Positions 8,751 to 16,241 of a stretch of 64,000 bases of DNA are shown in pieces. A program made the translations under genes and the position numbers. The stretch spans positions 4,598,501 to 4,662,500 of the forward strand of contig NZ_JADQDF010000001.1 in NCBI RefSeq assembly GCF_019263585.2, given 5' to 3'. Below the pieces are notes generated by a model, which searched no databases, had not been told where the DNA came from, and saw nothing but the letters and a program-made list of their open reading frames with translations. The number at the start of each line of letters is the position of its first letter. The first letter of the stretch is position 1. The DNA comes from Pseudonocardia oceani (GTDB taxonomy: Bacteria; Actinomycetota; Actinomycetes; Mycobacteriales; Pseudonocardiaceae).

Positions 8751-9257
8751 ATGGCGATCCGGCTGCGCGCCCTCGAGCGCGACGACCTGGAGTTCGTGCA
8801 CGGCCTGACGAACGACTCCAAGGTCATGTCGTACTGGTTCACCGAGCCGTACGAGGCGCTGGTCGAGCTGCGCGACATCTACGACCGGCACGTGCACGAC
8901 AACCGCGAGCGGCGGTTCGTCATCGAGGCGGCGGGGGAGCGCGCGGGCGTCGTCGAGCTGATGGAGATCGACTACATCCACCGCGTCGCGGAGTTCCAGA
9001 TCATCGTGCACCCCGACCACCAGGGCCGCGGGTACGCGCGGGAGGCCACGATGCAGGCCCTGGACTACGCCTTCGCGGTGCTCAACCTGCACAAGGTCTA
9101 CCTGGTCGTCGCCGTCGAGAACCCCAGGGCGATCCACATCTACGAGAAGGCCGGGTTCGTCACCGAGGGCGAGCTGCGCGAGGAGTTCTTCGCCGACGGG
9201 CGCTACCGCAACGCCCTGCGCATGGGCATCCTGCAGCGCGAGCACCTCGACCGGTAG
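8751..9257 (+). CDS. SpeG-like GNAT N-acetyltransferase
   Basis: A 168-residue GNAT protein close in layout to spermidine N-acetyltransferases: an N-terminal RLRALERDDLEFVH strand-helix, FQIIVHPDHQGRGYAREA as motif A with the acetyl-CoA pyrophosphate loop QGRGYA, LNLHKVYLVVAVENPRAIHIYEKAGF as motif B, and a C-terminal FFADGRYRNALRMGIL. The likely reaction is transfer of acetyl from acetyl-CoA to a polyamine amine; the specificity is inferred from sequence style only. GGGAGGA sits six to eight bases before the ATG. The gene has replaced the 5' part of the neighbouring DHFR-like remnant. Confidence 0.85.
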   Translation: MAIRLRALERDDLEFVHGLTNDSKVMSYWFTEPYEALVELRDIYDRHVHDNRERRFVIEAAGERAGVVELMEIDYIHRVAEFQIIVHPDHQGRGYAREATMQALDYAFAVLNLHKVYLVVAVENPRAIHIYEKAGFVTEGELREEFFADGRYRNALRMGILQREHLDR

Positions 9258-9407
9258 GCGTGGGCGGCGTAGCGTCGGCCCCGGCCGTCCGGGGCTGATC
9301 CCGCCCCGCACGTCGGATCCGGCAGCTGTGGAGGATGCGCGCCCGGGCCCGTTCCACGGCGGCCCCCGCTCGTCCGATCGCGCGCTGCGGCGCGCCGAGG
9401 AGCACCC

Positions 9408-9527
9408 GTGTCCGACAAGTCCCCGCGCCAGTCCGCGAGCAAGAAGTCCGGCAAGTCCATCAAGGAGAAGCGCGCCGAGAAGAAGGACAAGAAGGACGGC
9501 GGCTCCGGCAGCCTCACGGGGAAGTAG
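9408..9527 (+). CDS. Very small Lys/Ser-rich protein
   Basis: Thirty-nine codons starting at the GTG at 9408 and ending at the TAG at 9525-9527. The product is extremely basic (SKKSGKSIKEKRAEKKDKK), begins SDKSPRQSASKK and ends SGSLTGK. Short actinobacterial proteins beginning with an SDKSPRQ-like segment and a lysine-rich body are frequently conserved, but their role is unknown; nucleic-acid binding is possible given the charge. AGGAGC precedes the GTG with suitable spacing. It converges with the quinone oxidoreductase and overlaps it by 14 nt. Confidence 0.65.
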   Translation: MSDKSPRQSASKKSGKSIKEKRAEKKDKKDGGSGSLTGK

Positions 9528-10515
9528 GGCGCACCCGCAGCACCGGCTTGCCCGGGGCGCGGTCGGGGGAGTCGACGTACGCGTGCGCGGCGGCCACGTC
9601 GTCGAAGTCGAAGACCCGGTCGACGGTCGGCACGAACGCGCCGCACGCCAGCCCGGCCCGGACGAAGTGCTCCGCGCGCCGCAGGGCCGCCGGGTCGCCG
9701 GTGATCTCGAAGACGAGGTAGCGCCGCATCCACACCGGGGCGTAGCGGCCGCCGGGCAGCGGCGTCGGCTCGCCGGACAGACCGCCGTGGACGAGCACCG
9801 TGGCACCGGGCGCGCAGGCTGCCACGAGCTCGGCCACCCGTGGGCCGCCGACGGCGTCGAGCACGAGGTCGGCCCCGGCGCCGCCGGTGGCCGCCCGCAG
9901 CGGGCCGGCGAGCCCGGACCCGTCGTCGACGACGACCTCCGCGGCGCCCGCGGCCAGCAGCGCGTCCCGGCCGGCGGGTGCGGTGACCGTCGCGACCGGC
10001 ACCGCGCCGAGGTGGCGCAGCACCTGCACCGCGGCCAGGCCGATGCTGTTGGCGGCCGCCGTGACGACCACGCGGTCGCCGGGCCGGACCCGGACGACCT
10101 CCTGGACCATCCCGTAGACCGTGACGTAGGGCATCCACACCGCCGCACCCGTCACGGCGTCCATGCCCGGCGGGCGCGCCACCAGCGCGGCTGCGGGGAC
10201 GACCGCCTCCTCGGCGTAGACGGGGAAGTCGTTCTGGGAGAACGCCGGGATGACGCAGACGGGGTCGCCCGCCCGCCACCGCCCGACGTCCGGGCCGGCC
10301 TCCAGCACCTCGCCCGCGGCCTCCGACCCGAGCCCGGCCGGCAGCACCGGCTGCTCCAGGTAGGTGCCTCGGCGGAAGTTCACCTCCGCGCGGTTCAGGC
10401 CGATCGCGTCGACGCGGATCCGCACCTCGCCCGGCCCGGGTGCCCGGACCGGGAGGTCCTCGATGCGCAGGACCTCCGGACCACCGGTCTCGTGGAACCT
10501 GATCGTGCGCGCCAT
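9514..10515 (-). CDS. Quinone oxidoreductase-like zinc-independent MDR dehydrogenase
   Basis: A 333-residue medium-chain dehydrogenase/reductase. The N-terminal GroES-like half starts RTIRFHETGGPEVLRIED and contains GLNRAEVNFRRGTY. The Rossmann half shows RPGDRVVVTAAANSIGLAAVQV, with the NADPH loop altered to AAANSIG in place of the more usual AAAGGVG. There are no structural-zinc cysteines, as in the quinone oxidoreductase/zeta-crystallin branch. It should reduce quinones or enones with NADPH. The start is an ATG at 10513-10515. It stands alone, separated by 10 bp from the DksA-like gene on the same strand. Confidence 0.87.
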   Translation of the reverse strand: MARTIRFHETGGPEVLRIEDLPVRAPGPGEVRIRVDAIGLNRAEVNFRRGTYLEQPVLPAGLGSEAAGEVLEAGPDVGRWRAGDPVCVIPAFSQNDFPVYAEEAVVPAAALVARPPGMDAVTGAAVWMPYVTVYGMVQEVVRVRPGDRVVVTAAANSIGLAAVQVLRHLGAVPVATVTAPAGRDALLAAGAAEVVVDDGSGLAGPLRAATGGAGADLVLDAVGGPRVAELVAACAPGATVLVHGGLSGEPTPLPGGRYAPVWMRRYLVFEITGDPAALRRAEHFVRAGLACGAFVPTVDRVFDFDDVAAAHAYVDSPDRAPGKPVLRVRPTSP

Positions 10516-10525
10516 GCCCCGGACG

Positions 10526-10879
10526 CTAGCGGTGCCGACGCCGGGCGGTGGCGCAGGCGATGCAGGTCTCGGCGGCGGGCAGGGCGTCGAGGCGCTCCGG
10601 GGCGATCGCGGCGCCGCAGCGCGTGCACCGGCCGTAGGTGCCGGCGGCGAGGCGGGCGGCGGCGCGGTCGAGCGCCTCGACCTCCTCGCGGGCGCCGGCG
10701 AGCAGGCCCTGGAGCTGGGCGCGCTCGAAGCCGATCGTGACGCCCTCGGGATCGTGCTCGTCGTCGTGGGTGGTGTGGGCCTGCTGCTCGGCGAGCCCCT
10801 CGACCTGGCGGGCCAGCGCCGCGGCGCGCTCGACGGTGGCGGTGCGCTCGGTCGCGACGGCCTTCGCGCGGTCGGTCAT
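10526..10879 (-). CDS. TraR/DksA-type C4 zinc-finger protein
   Basis: A 117-residue protein with a coiled-coil N-terminal half (ERTATVERAAALARQVEG...) and a C-terminal four-cysteine finger, CTRCGAAI...CIACA, preceded by AGTYGRC. This is the DksA/TraR architecture, which in characterised members acts on RNA polymerase through its secondary channel. The catalytic-tip acidic pair of DksA cannot be assigned confidently here. Its ATG overlaps the stop of the upstream TetR gene by 4 nt, so it is co-translated with that regulator. Confidence 0.85.
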   Translation of the reverse strand: MTDRAKAVATERTATVERAAALARQVEGLAEQQAHTTHDDEHDPEGVTIGFERAQLQGLLAGAREEVEALDRAAARLAAGTYGRCTRCGAAIAPERLDALPAAETCIACATARRRHR

Positions 10880-11502
10880 GCCGGAAGCAGGCGGCCGAGG
10901 AGGTCGAGCGCGCGGGCGCGCAGGTCGGGGCCCGCGGTGGGGGAGCCCGCGACGTGGTGCAGCAGCGCCTGCTGGAACAGCCCGTCGAACAGGGCGTAGG
11001 TCATGGCGGGGGAGGTGGGCACGGGGCGGTCGCACAGCTCGCCGTAGCGGCTGACGATGCGCCAGACCATGCGCTCCAGCGTGGCGTCGATGTCGAGGAC
11101 GTCGGGGCGGAAGGACTCCTCGAACAGCGACTGCGAGCGCAGGTCGTACCAGAGCCGGTGCATCCGGGCGTCCTCGACGAGCGTGGCGACGAGCCCGTCG
11201 GCGAACCCCGTGGCCAGGGCGTCGGCAGTGCCGGCGGTGGCGACGATCTGGTCGTAGCGCAGCACGCAGGCCGCCTTGTACTGCCGGACGCAGTAGGTGA
11301 TCAGGTCGACCTTGTCGCGGAAGTAGTAGTGCAGGACGCCGTGGCTGAATGCGGAGTTCTGGGCGATCTCCCGCAGGCTCGTGCGGGCGTAGCCGAGCTC
11401 GGACAGCGTCGTGAGCGCCGCGGCGGCGAGCTCGCGGCGCCGCTCCTCGACCCTGTCGGTCCGGTTCCCCGACGGGGGCCCGGCCTTCTGTGCGGTGCTC
11501 AT
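10876..11502 (-). CDS. TetR family transcriptional regulator controlling the divergent SDR/acyl-CoA synthetase genes
   Basis: A 208-residue TetR protein. The helix-turn-helix at about 30-60 reads GYARTSLREIAQNSAFSHGVLHYYFRDKVDL; the HGVLHYYF segment is typical of the recognition helix and its following turn. The C-terminal ligand domain is all helical. It is transcribed away from the SDR gene at 11621, and the 118-bp divergent spacer contains a 9-4-9 palindrome and a promoter, so autoregulation and control of the SDR/acyl-CoA synthetase pair is the likely arrangement. The stop overlaps the start of the DksA-like gene. Confidence 0.9.
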   Translation of the reverse strand: MSTAQKAGPPSGNRTDRVEERRRELAAAALTTLSELGYARTSLREIAQNSAFSHGVLHYYFRDKVDLITYCVRQYKAACVLRYDQIVATAGTADALATGFADGLVATLVEDARMHRLWYDLRSQSLFEESFRPDVLDIDATLERMVWRIVSRYGELCDRPVPTSPAMTYALFDGLFQQALLHHVAGSPTAGPDLRARALDLLGRLLPA

Positions 11503-11530
11503 GACGGCATGGAGAGTACCCCGGCCACCT

Positions 11531-11552
11531 CGTCTGGACAGTCGTCCAGACG
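11531..11552. promoter_or_regulatory. 9-4-9 palindromic TetR operator candidate
   Basis: CGTCTGGAC and GTCCAGACG are perfectly complementary arms around AGTC. The palindrome lies between the divergent TetR (start 11502) and SDR (start 11621) genes and just upstream of the -35 element at 11557. A second imperfect CTTGAC/GTCCAAG half-site pair follows at about 11556-11572. Confidence 0.75.
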
Positions 11553-11556
11553 TGTC

Positions 11557-11586
11557 TTGACACTCGTCCAAGCGGACTTCTACGTT
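11557..11586 (+). promoter_or_regulatory. Promoter for the SDR/acyl-CoA synthetase genes
   Basis: TTGACA at 11557-11562 is separated by 18 bp from TACGTT at 11581-11586, about 35 bp ahead of the SDR start codon. It abuts the TetR palindrome, so a bound repressor would block polymerase. Confidence 0.6.
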
Positions 11587-11620
11587 GTGCTCCGCATCAC
11601 CGGCGATGAGAGGACCACGG

Positions 11621-12412
11621 ATGAGCTCGATCGATCTGACGGGGAGGCGCGCGCTGGTCACCGGCGGCGCCCGCGGGCTGGGTGCCGGCATGGCGCAGGC
11701 CCTCACGGCCGCCGGAGCCAGGGTGATGATCGCCGACGTGCTCAAGGACGTCGGCGAGCAGACCGCCGCAGGCCTGGAGGGTGGCGGCTTCGTCGAGCTC
11801 GACGTCACCAGCGACAGCCAGTGGGAGGCCGCGGCCGCGCACACCGTCGCGGAGCTCGGCGGGCTCGACATCCTGGTCAACAACGCCGGCATCGAGGTCA
11901 CGCAGCTCCTCGCCGACACCGACCCGGACGAGATCCGCAAGATGCTCGAGGTCAACATCCTCGGCACCATGCTCGGCATCAAGCACGGCTTCCGCACCAT
12001 GCGCCCGGGCGGGGCGGCCGGCAACGGCGGCTCGATCATCAACATCGCCTCGGTCGCCGCCACGATCGCGTTCCCCGCGATCGCGGGCTACTCGGCCACC
12101 AAGTCCGGCGTCGACCGGCTCACGCGCGTCGCCGCGATGGAGGCCGGCAAGCTCGGCTACGGCGTGCGCGTCAACTGCCTCTACCCCGGCCTCGTGGCCA
12201 CCGACATGGGCGTCAAGCTCGCGGTGGAGACGGCCGGGCTGGGCCTGTTCGAGAGCCCCGACGCCGCCGTCGGCGCCGTCATCGAGCTGACGCCCTCGGG
12301 TCGCCTCGGCGAGGTCTCCGACATGGCCGACGCCGTGGTCTTCCTCGCCTCCGACGCGTCGCGGTTCGTCAACGGGGCCGGTCTCCCCGTCGACGGCGGC
12401 ATGGGCATGTGA
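11621..12412 (+). CDS. Short-chain dehydrogenase/reductase (SDR)
   Basis: A 263-residue classical SDR. TGGARGLGAG is the glycine-rich cofactor loop, NNAG lies near residue 88, the catalytic Ser is in INIASVAA and the YxxxK pair in YSATKSG. The C-terminus AGLPVDGGMGM is the usual end. It probably oxidises or reduces a hydroxyl on a lipid or steroid-like substrate, given the acyl-CoA synthetase 25 bp downstream. The ATG at 11621 is preceded by GAGAGGA. Regulation by the divergent TetR is suggested by the operator at 11531-11552. Confidence 0.9.
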   Translation: MSSIDLTGRRALVTGGARGLGAGMAQALTAAGARVMIADVLKDVGEQTAAGLEGGGFVELDVTSDSQWEAAAAHTVAELGGLDILVNNAGIEVTQLLADTDPDEIRKMLEVNILGTMLGIKHGFRTMRPGGAAGNGGSIINIASVAATIAFPAIAGYSATKSGVDRLTRVAAMEAGKLGYGVRVNCLYPGLVATDMGVKLAVETAGLGLFESPDAAVGAVIELTPSGRLGEVSDMADAVVFLASDASRFVNGAGLPVDGGMGM

Positions 12413-12437
12413 CGGTGCCCCCCGTGGGAGCCCCCGC

Positions 12438-13934
12438 ATGGGTCTGACCGCCTACCTGGACAAGGGGGCGTCGCTCGGACGCGACGCCCCCTGTCTGGTG
12501 ATGGGTCCCGACACGCTCACCTACGGGGACGTGCAGGACCACAGCCACGCCGTCGCCCGCGCGCTCGCGCGCTCGGGCGTCCGGGCGGGGGACAAGGTCG
12601 GGATCCTCTCGGGCAACGACCCCGTCGCCTTCGCCACCGTCTTCGGGATCTCCCGCCGCGGCGCGGTGTGGTGCCCGATCAACCCGCGCAACTCGGCGTC
12701 GGAGAACGGCGAGCTGCTCGACCTGTTCGACTGCGTCGCGCTCGTCCACTCCCGGGCCTACGCCCCGATGGTGGCGGAGATGGACCTGCCGCAGGTCACC
12801 ACGACGGTCTGCCTCGACGAGATCGACGAGTGGCTGGCCGAGGGCGAGGAGTTCGACGACGCCGGCTCCGGCGACACGGTCATGATCGTCGGGACGGGCG
12901 GCACCACCGGCCGGCCCAAGGGCGTGCAGCTGACCGACCGCAACATCGAGACGATGACGGCGCTGGCGCTGATGGGCTACCCCTTCGAGGGGCGGCCGGT
13001 GTACCTCGCCATGGCCCCGCTGACGCACGCGGCCGGGGTGCTCTGCTTCCCGGTGCTGTCGCTCGGCGGGCGGATCGTCGTCATGCCGGCGCCCGACGTG
13101 GGCGGGTTCCTCGCGCTCGTCGAGGAGCACGGCGTCACGCACACGTTCCTGCCGCCGACGCTGATCTACATGCTGCTCGCGCACGAGCGGCTGGCGTCGA
13201 CGGACCTGGGCTCGCTGCAGTGCTTCTGGTACGGCGCGGCGCCGATGTCGCCGGCCCGCCTGGAGCAGGCGCTCACCGACATCGGGCCGGTGATGGCGCA
13301 GCTGTTCGGGCAGTCCGAGGCGCCGATGTTCGTGTCGATGCTGTCGCCTGCCGACCACTTCCTGCCCGACGGGTCGGTCGCCGTGCAGCGCCTCGCGTCG
13401 GCGGGGCGGCCCGGGCCGCTGGTCACCGTCGGGATCATGGCGTCGGACGGCTCGCTGCTGCCCGGCGGCGAGCGCGGCGAGATCGTCGTCCGCAGCTCGC
13501 TGGTGATGGCCGGGTACTACAAGAACCCGGAGGCGACGGCCGAGGCGTCCGAGCACGGCTGGCACCACACCGGCGACATCGGCTACCTCGACGAGGACGG
13601 CTTCCTGTTCATCGTCGACCGCGCCAAGGACATGGTCATCACGGGCGGCTTCAACGTCTACTCCGCCGAGGTGGAGCAGGCGCTGATGGCGCACACGGCG
13701 GTGCGCGACTGCGGCGTGGTCGGGCTGCCCGACGAGAAGTGGGGCGAGCGGGTCGTCGCGGTGGTGCAGCTCCAGCCGGGGTCCACGGTCTCCGGCGAGG
13801 AGCTGCGGGCGTTCGTCAAGGAGCGGATCGGGAGCGTCAAGGCGCCCAAGCAGGTCGAGTTCTGGCCTGACCTGCCCCGGTCGACGGTCGGTAAGGTGCT
13901 CAAGACCGACATCCGCGCGCAGCTGCTGCGGTAG
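12438..13934 (+). CDS. Acyl-CoA synthetase (AMP-forming)
   Basis: A 498-residue ANL-superfamily enzyme. The P-loop motif GTGGTTGRPKGV is near residue 155, YGAAPMSP and FGQSEAP form the acyl/adenylate region, HHTGDIGYLDEDG is motif A7/A8, and the C-terminal PRSTVGKVLKTDIR contains the catalytic lysine. It activates a carboxylic acid as acyl-AMP and transfers it to CoA in the cytoplasm. Co-transcription with the SDR suggests a fatty-acid- or steroid-side-chain-like substrate, but nothing identifies the chain. Confidence 0.9.
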   Translation: MGLTAYLDKGASLGRDAPCLVMGPDTLTYGDVQDHSHAVARALARSGVRAGDKVGILSGNDPVAFATVFGISRRGAVWCPINPRNSASENGELLDLFDCVALVHSRAYAPMVAEMDLPQVTTTVCLDEIDEWLAEGEEFDDAGSGDTVMIVGTGGTTGRPKGVQLTDRNIETMTALALMGYPFEGRPVYLAMAPLTHAAGVLCFPVLSLGGRIVVMPAPDVGGFLALVEEHGVTHTFLPPTLIYMLLAHERLASTDLGSLQCFWYGAAPMSPARLEQALTDIGPVMAQLFGQSEAPMFVSMLSPADHFLPDGSVAVQRLASAGRPGPLVTVGIMASDGSLLPGGERGEIVVRSSLVMAGYYKNPEATAEASEHGWHHTGDIGYLDEDGFLFIVDRAKDMVITGGFNVYSAEVEQALMAHTAVRDCGVVGLPDEKWGERVVAVVQLQPGSTVSGEELRAFVKERIGSVKAPKQVEFWPDLPRSTVGKVLKTDIRAQLLR

Positions 13935-13992
13935 TCCGCGCCGCCGCCCCCTCGTGGGTTAGGGTCCCCTTATCGATCGACGAGGGGGCGGC

Positions 13993-14811
13993 ATGGCACG
14001 GACGAACATGGCGGCGACGGCGGTGAAGCCGGAGGTCGCGGAGACGCTGCGGCTCCAGGTCCTGCGGCGCACGGAGGTCTCGCCGCACATGGCGCGCGTG
14101 ACGCTGGGCGGCGGCGACGTCGACCGCTTCCGCTCCATGGGCTTCGACCAGTGGTTCCGGCTGTTCATCCCGGTCTCCGACGACTCGCTCGACCACGTGC
14201 CGCCGGTCTTCAACCGCATCGCCTGGGCCGAGGTGCTGGCCGCGCCGAAGGCCTCGCGGCCGGTGGTGCGCAACTACACCGTGCGCGCGTACCGGGCGCT
14301 GGGCGGCGACGGCCCGGAGATCGACGTCGACGTGGTCCTGCACGGCGAGGGCGACGGCGCCGGCCCGGGGTCGACCTGGGCCCGCACCTGCGCGCCGGGC
14401 GACCCCGTCGCCATCCTCGACGAGGGGATCGGCTTCGTCCCGCCCCCGGCGACGGAGGGGCGCACGGTCCTCGTCGCCGACGAGTCGGGCCTGCCCGCGG
14501 CCGCCGGGATCCTCGCGTCGCTGCCCGCCGACGCGGAGGGGCTCGCGCTGCTCGAGGTGCCCGCCGGGGCCGACCGCCAGGACCTGGTCGCGCCGTCCGG
14601 CGTCGAGGTGCGCTGGGTCGTCCGGACCGACCCGCACGACGTCCCCGGGCGCGCCGCGGCGGCCCTCGCGCAGGCCGAGGAGCTGCCCGACGGGCCGTTC
14701 TACGGGTGGACCGTCGGCGAGCAGGCGCTGCCCACCGGCCTGCGGCGGCACTGGGTGCGCACCGGCGTGCCCAGGGACCACATCATGTTCTGCGGGTACT
14801 GGAAGGTCTGA
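13993..14811 (+). CDS. Siderophore-interacting protein (ferric-siderophore reductase)
   Basis: A 272-residue SIP-family flavoprotein. It has the FAD-binding beta-barrel with RNYTVRAYR (the R-x-Y-T/S flavin loop) near residue 95 and a C-terminal NAD(P)H-type domain with VADESGLPAAAGIL and the family ending FYGWTVGEQAL...FCGYWKV. Such proteins release iron from imported ferric siderophores by reduction. The short upstream region (13935-13992) contains TTAGG and CCTTA half-motifs too close together for a standard IdeR box, so iron control is uncertain. It converges directly on the next gene with no spacer. Confidence 0.9.
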   Translation: MARTNMAATAVKPEVAETLRLQVLRRTEVSPHMARVTLGGGDVDRFRSMGFDQWFRLFIPVSDDSLDHVPPVFNRIAWAEVLAAPKASRPVVRNYTVRAYRALGGDGPEIDVDVVLHGEGDGAGPGSTWARTCAPGDPVAILDEGIGFVPPPATEGRTVLVADESGLPAAAGILASLPADAEGLALLEVPAGADRQDLVAPSGVEVRWVVRTDPHDVPGRAAAALAQAEELPDGPFYGWTVGEQALPTGLRRHWVRTGVPRDHIMFCGYWKV

Positions 14812-16068
14812 TCAGGCCCGCAGGTCGGCAGCCGGGAACGGGGGGCGCTCGTCCAGACGCAGGCTGAGCCGGCCGGCGGCGCGCCAGGCGCGGGCGGTGA
14901 GGTCGCGGTCGGCGTCGGTGACGAGGTTGCCCATCACGCGCAGCGCCACCGTCATCAGGGCGCGCGAGCGCATCCCGACCGGACCGGCCAGCGGCAGCAG
15001 CCGAGGCAGCGTGAGCAGCCCGGCGAGGCGGCGCGCGATGGAGAACGCCTGGCCGTAGTGGGTGCGCAGGGTGGCGGGCCAGGCGAGGGCGAGGTCGCGG
15101 TCCTGCGCGATGAGCTCGGCGACGAGGCGGCCGGTCTCCAGGCCGTAGTCGATGCCCTCACCGTTGAGCGGGTTGACGCAGCCCGCGGCGTCGCCGATGA
15201 GGGCCCAGTTGCGGCCCGCGACGCCCGACACCGCGCCGCCCATCGGCAGCAGCGCCGACATCGGGGCGCGCACCGGGCCCTCGAGCCGCCAGTCCTCGCG
15301 GCGGGCGTCGGTGTAGTGCTCGATGAGGCTGCGCAACCGGATCTGGGCGGGGCGCTTCGCCGTGGCGAGCGTGCCGACGCCGATGTTGACCTCGCCGTCC
15401 GACAGCGGGAACACCCAGCCGTAGCCGGCGAGGACCTCGTCCTGCTCGCCGCGCAGCTCCAGGTGCGAGGAGATCCACGGGTCGTCGCTGCGGCCGGACT
15501 GCACGTAGCCGCGGGCGGCGACGCCGTAGGCGGTGTCCTTGTGCCACTCGCGCCCGAGCACGCGCCCCAGCGTCGAGCGCGCGCCGTCGGCGACGACCAG
15601 GCGCTCGCAGCCGATCGTGGTGCCGTTCTCGAACACGACACCGGTGACCCGGTCGCCGTCGCGCACGACGTCGACGGCCTTCGCCCCCTCGACGGGCACG
15701 GCTCCGTCCTTGAGCGCCACGTCGCGGATGCGGGCGTCGAGCTCCAGGCGGGGGACCGCGCCGCCGTGGTCGGGCAGCGAGCCGCCGGGCCAGGGCAGCT
15801 CCAGCACCTGCCCGAAGCCGGTGGCGCGCAGGCCCCGGTTGGTGCCGTGGGCGCGGACCCAGTCGCCGAGGCCGAGCTCCTGCAGCTCCGCGATGGCGCG
15901 GGGCGTCAGGCCGTCGCCGCAGGCCTTGTCGCGGGGGAACGTCGCGGAGTCGGCGAGGACGACGTCGCGGCCGTGGCGCGCGGCCCACGCCGCGGCGGCC
16001 GACCCGGCCGGCCCGGCGCCCACGACGAGCACGTCGGTCGAGGTGGGCGGGGTCAGCGAGGCGGACAT
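14812..16068 (-). CDS. Geranylgeranyl reductase family FAD-dependent oxidoreductase (MenJ-like)
   Basis: A 418-residue flavoprotein. DVLVVGAGPAGSAAA is the FAD-binding GxGxxG, DKACGDGLTPRA is the family-specific loop (KxCGDGLTPR), and GDAAGCVNPLNGEGIDYGLE is the second FAD/substrate motif. In mycobacteria the orthologous layout belongs to menaquinone beta-isoprenyl reductase MenJ. The likely role is saturation of isoprenoid double bonds on a lipid-linked quinone at the membrane. The predicted start is an ATG at 16066-16068. Confidence 0.87.
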   Translation of the reverse strand: MSASLTPPTSTDVLVVGAGPAGSAAAAWAARHGRDVVLADSATFPRDKACGDGLTPRAIAELQELGLGDWVRAHGTNRGLRATGFGQVLELPWPGGSLPDHGGAVPRLELDARIRDVALKDGAVPVEGAKAVDVVRDGDRVTGVVFENGTTIGCERLVVADGARSTLGRVLGREWHKDTAYGVAARGYVQSGRSDDPWISSHLELRGEQDEVLAGYGWVFPLSDGEVNIGVGTLATAKRPAQIRLRSLIEHYTDARREDWRLEGPVRAPMSALLPMGGAVSGVAGRNWALIGDAAGCVNPLNGEGIDYGLETGRLVAELIAQDRDLALAWPATLRTHYGQAFSIARRLAGLLTLPRLLPLAGPVGMRSRALMTVALRVMGNLVTDADRDLTARAWRAAGRLSLRLDERPPFPAADLRA

Positions 16069-16142
16069 GGCTCCAGTATCCCGGCCGCCGGCGCGGGGAG
16101 CGCGCCCACCGGACGCGACCCCCGTCTCACGTGGGCCCGGCG

Positions 16143-16241
16143 TGACCCCGACACGGTCGCAACGAGGCCCCGACTCGCGGAGGGGGCCGGCGGCCCCCCT
16201 GCCCGCGAGTCGGGGTCTCGTGGTGCGTGAGTCGGGGTGTC
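16143..16241. repeat. Large intergenic palindrome built of 22-bp-spaced GAGTCGGGG units
   Basis: The spacer between the GGR-family gene and the desaturase is an imperfect inverted repeat of about 38-bp arms around the perfect core palindrome GGGGGCCGGCGGCCCCC. Within each arm the conserved unit (GCGAGTCGGGG on one strand) recurs at a 22-bp interval: starts at 16205 and 16227 on the + strand, and ends at 16056+22-type spacing on the other (CACGG at 16152-16156, CTCGC at 16174-16178). The last base pairs overlap the desaturase stop codon. The same unit builds the arrays at 21526 and 22219. Confidence 0.8.

Noticed and set aside
13959..13972. IdeR box upstream of the siderophore-interacting protein
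   Set aside because: The TTAGG and CCTTA half-sites are separated by 4 bp instead of the 9 bp of the 19-bp consensus.
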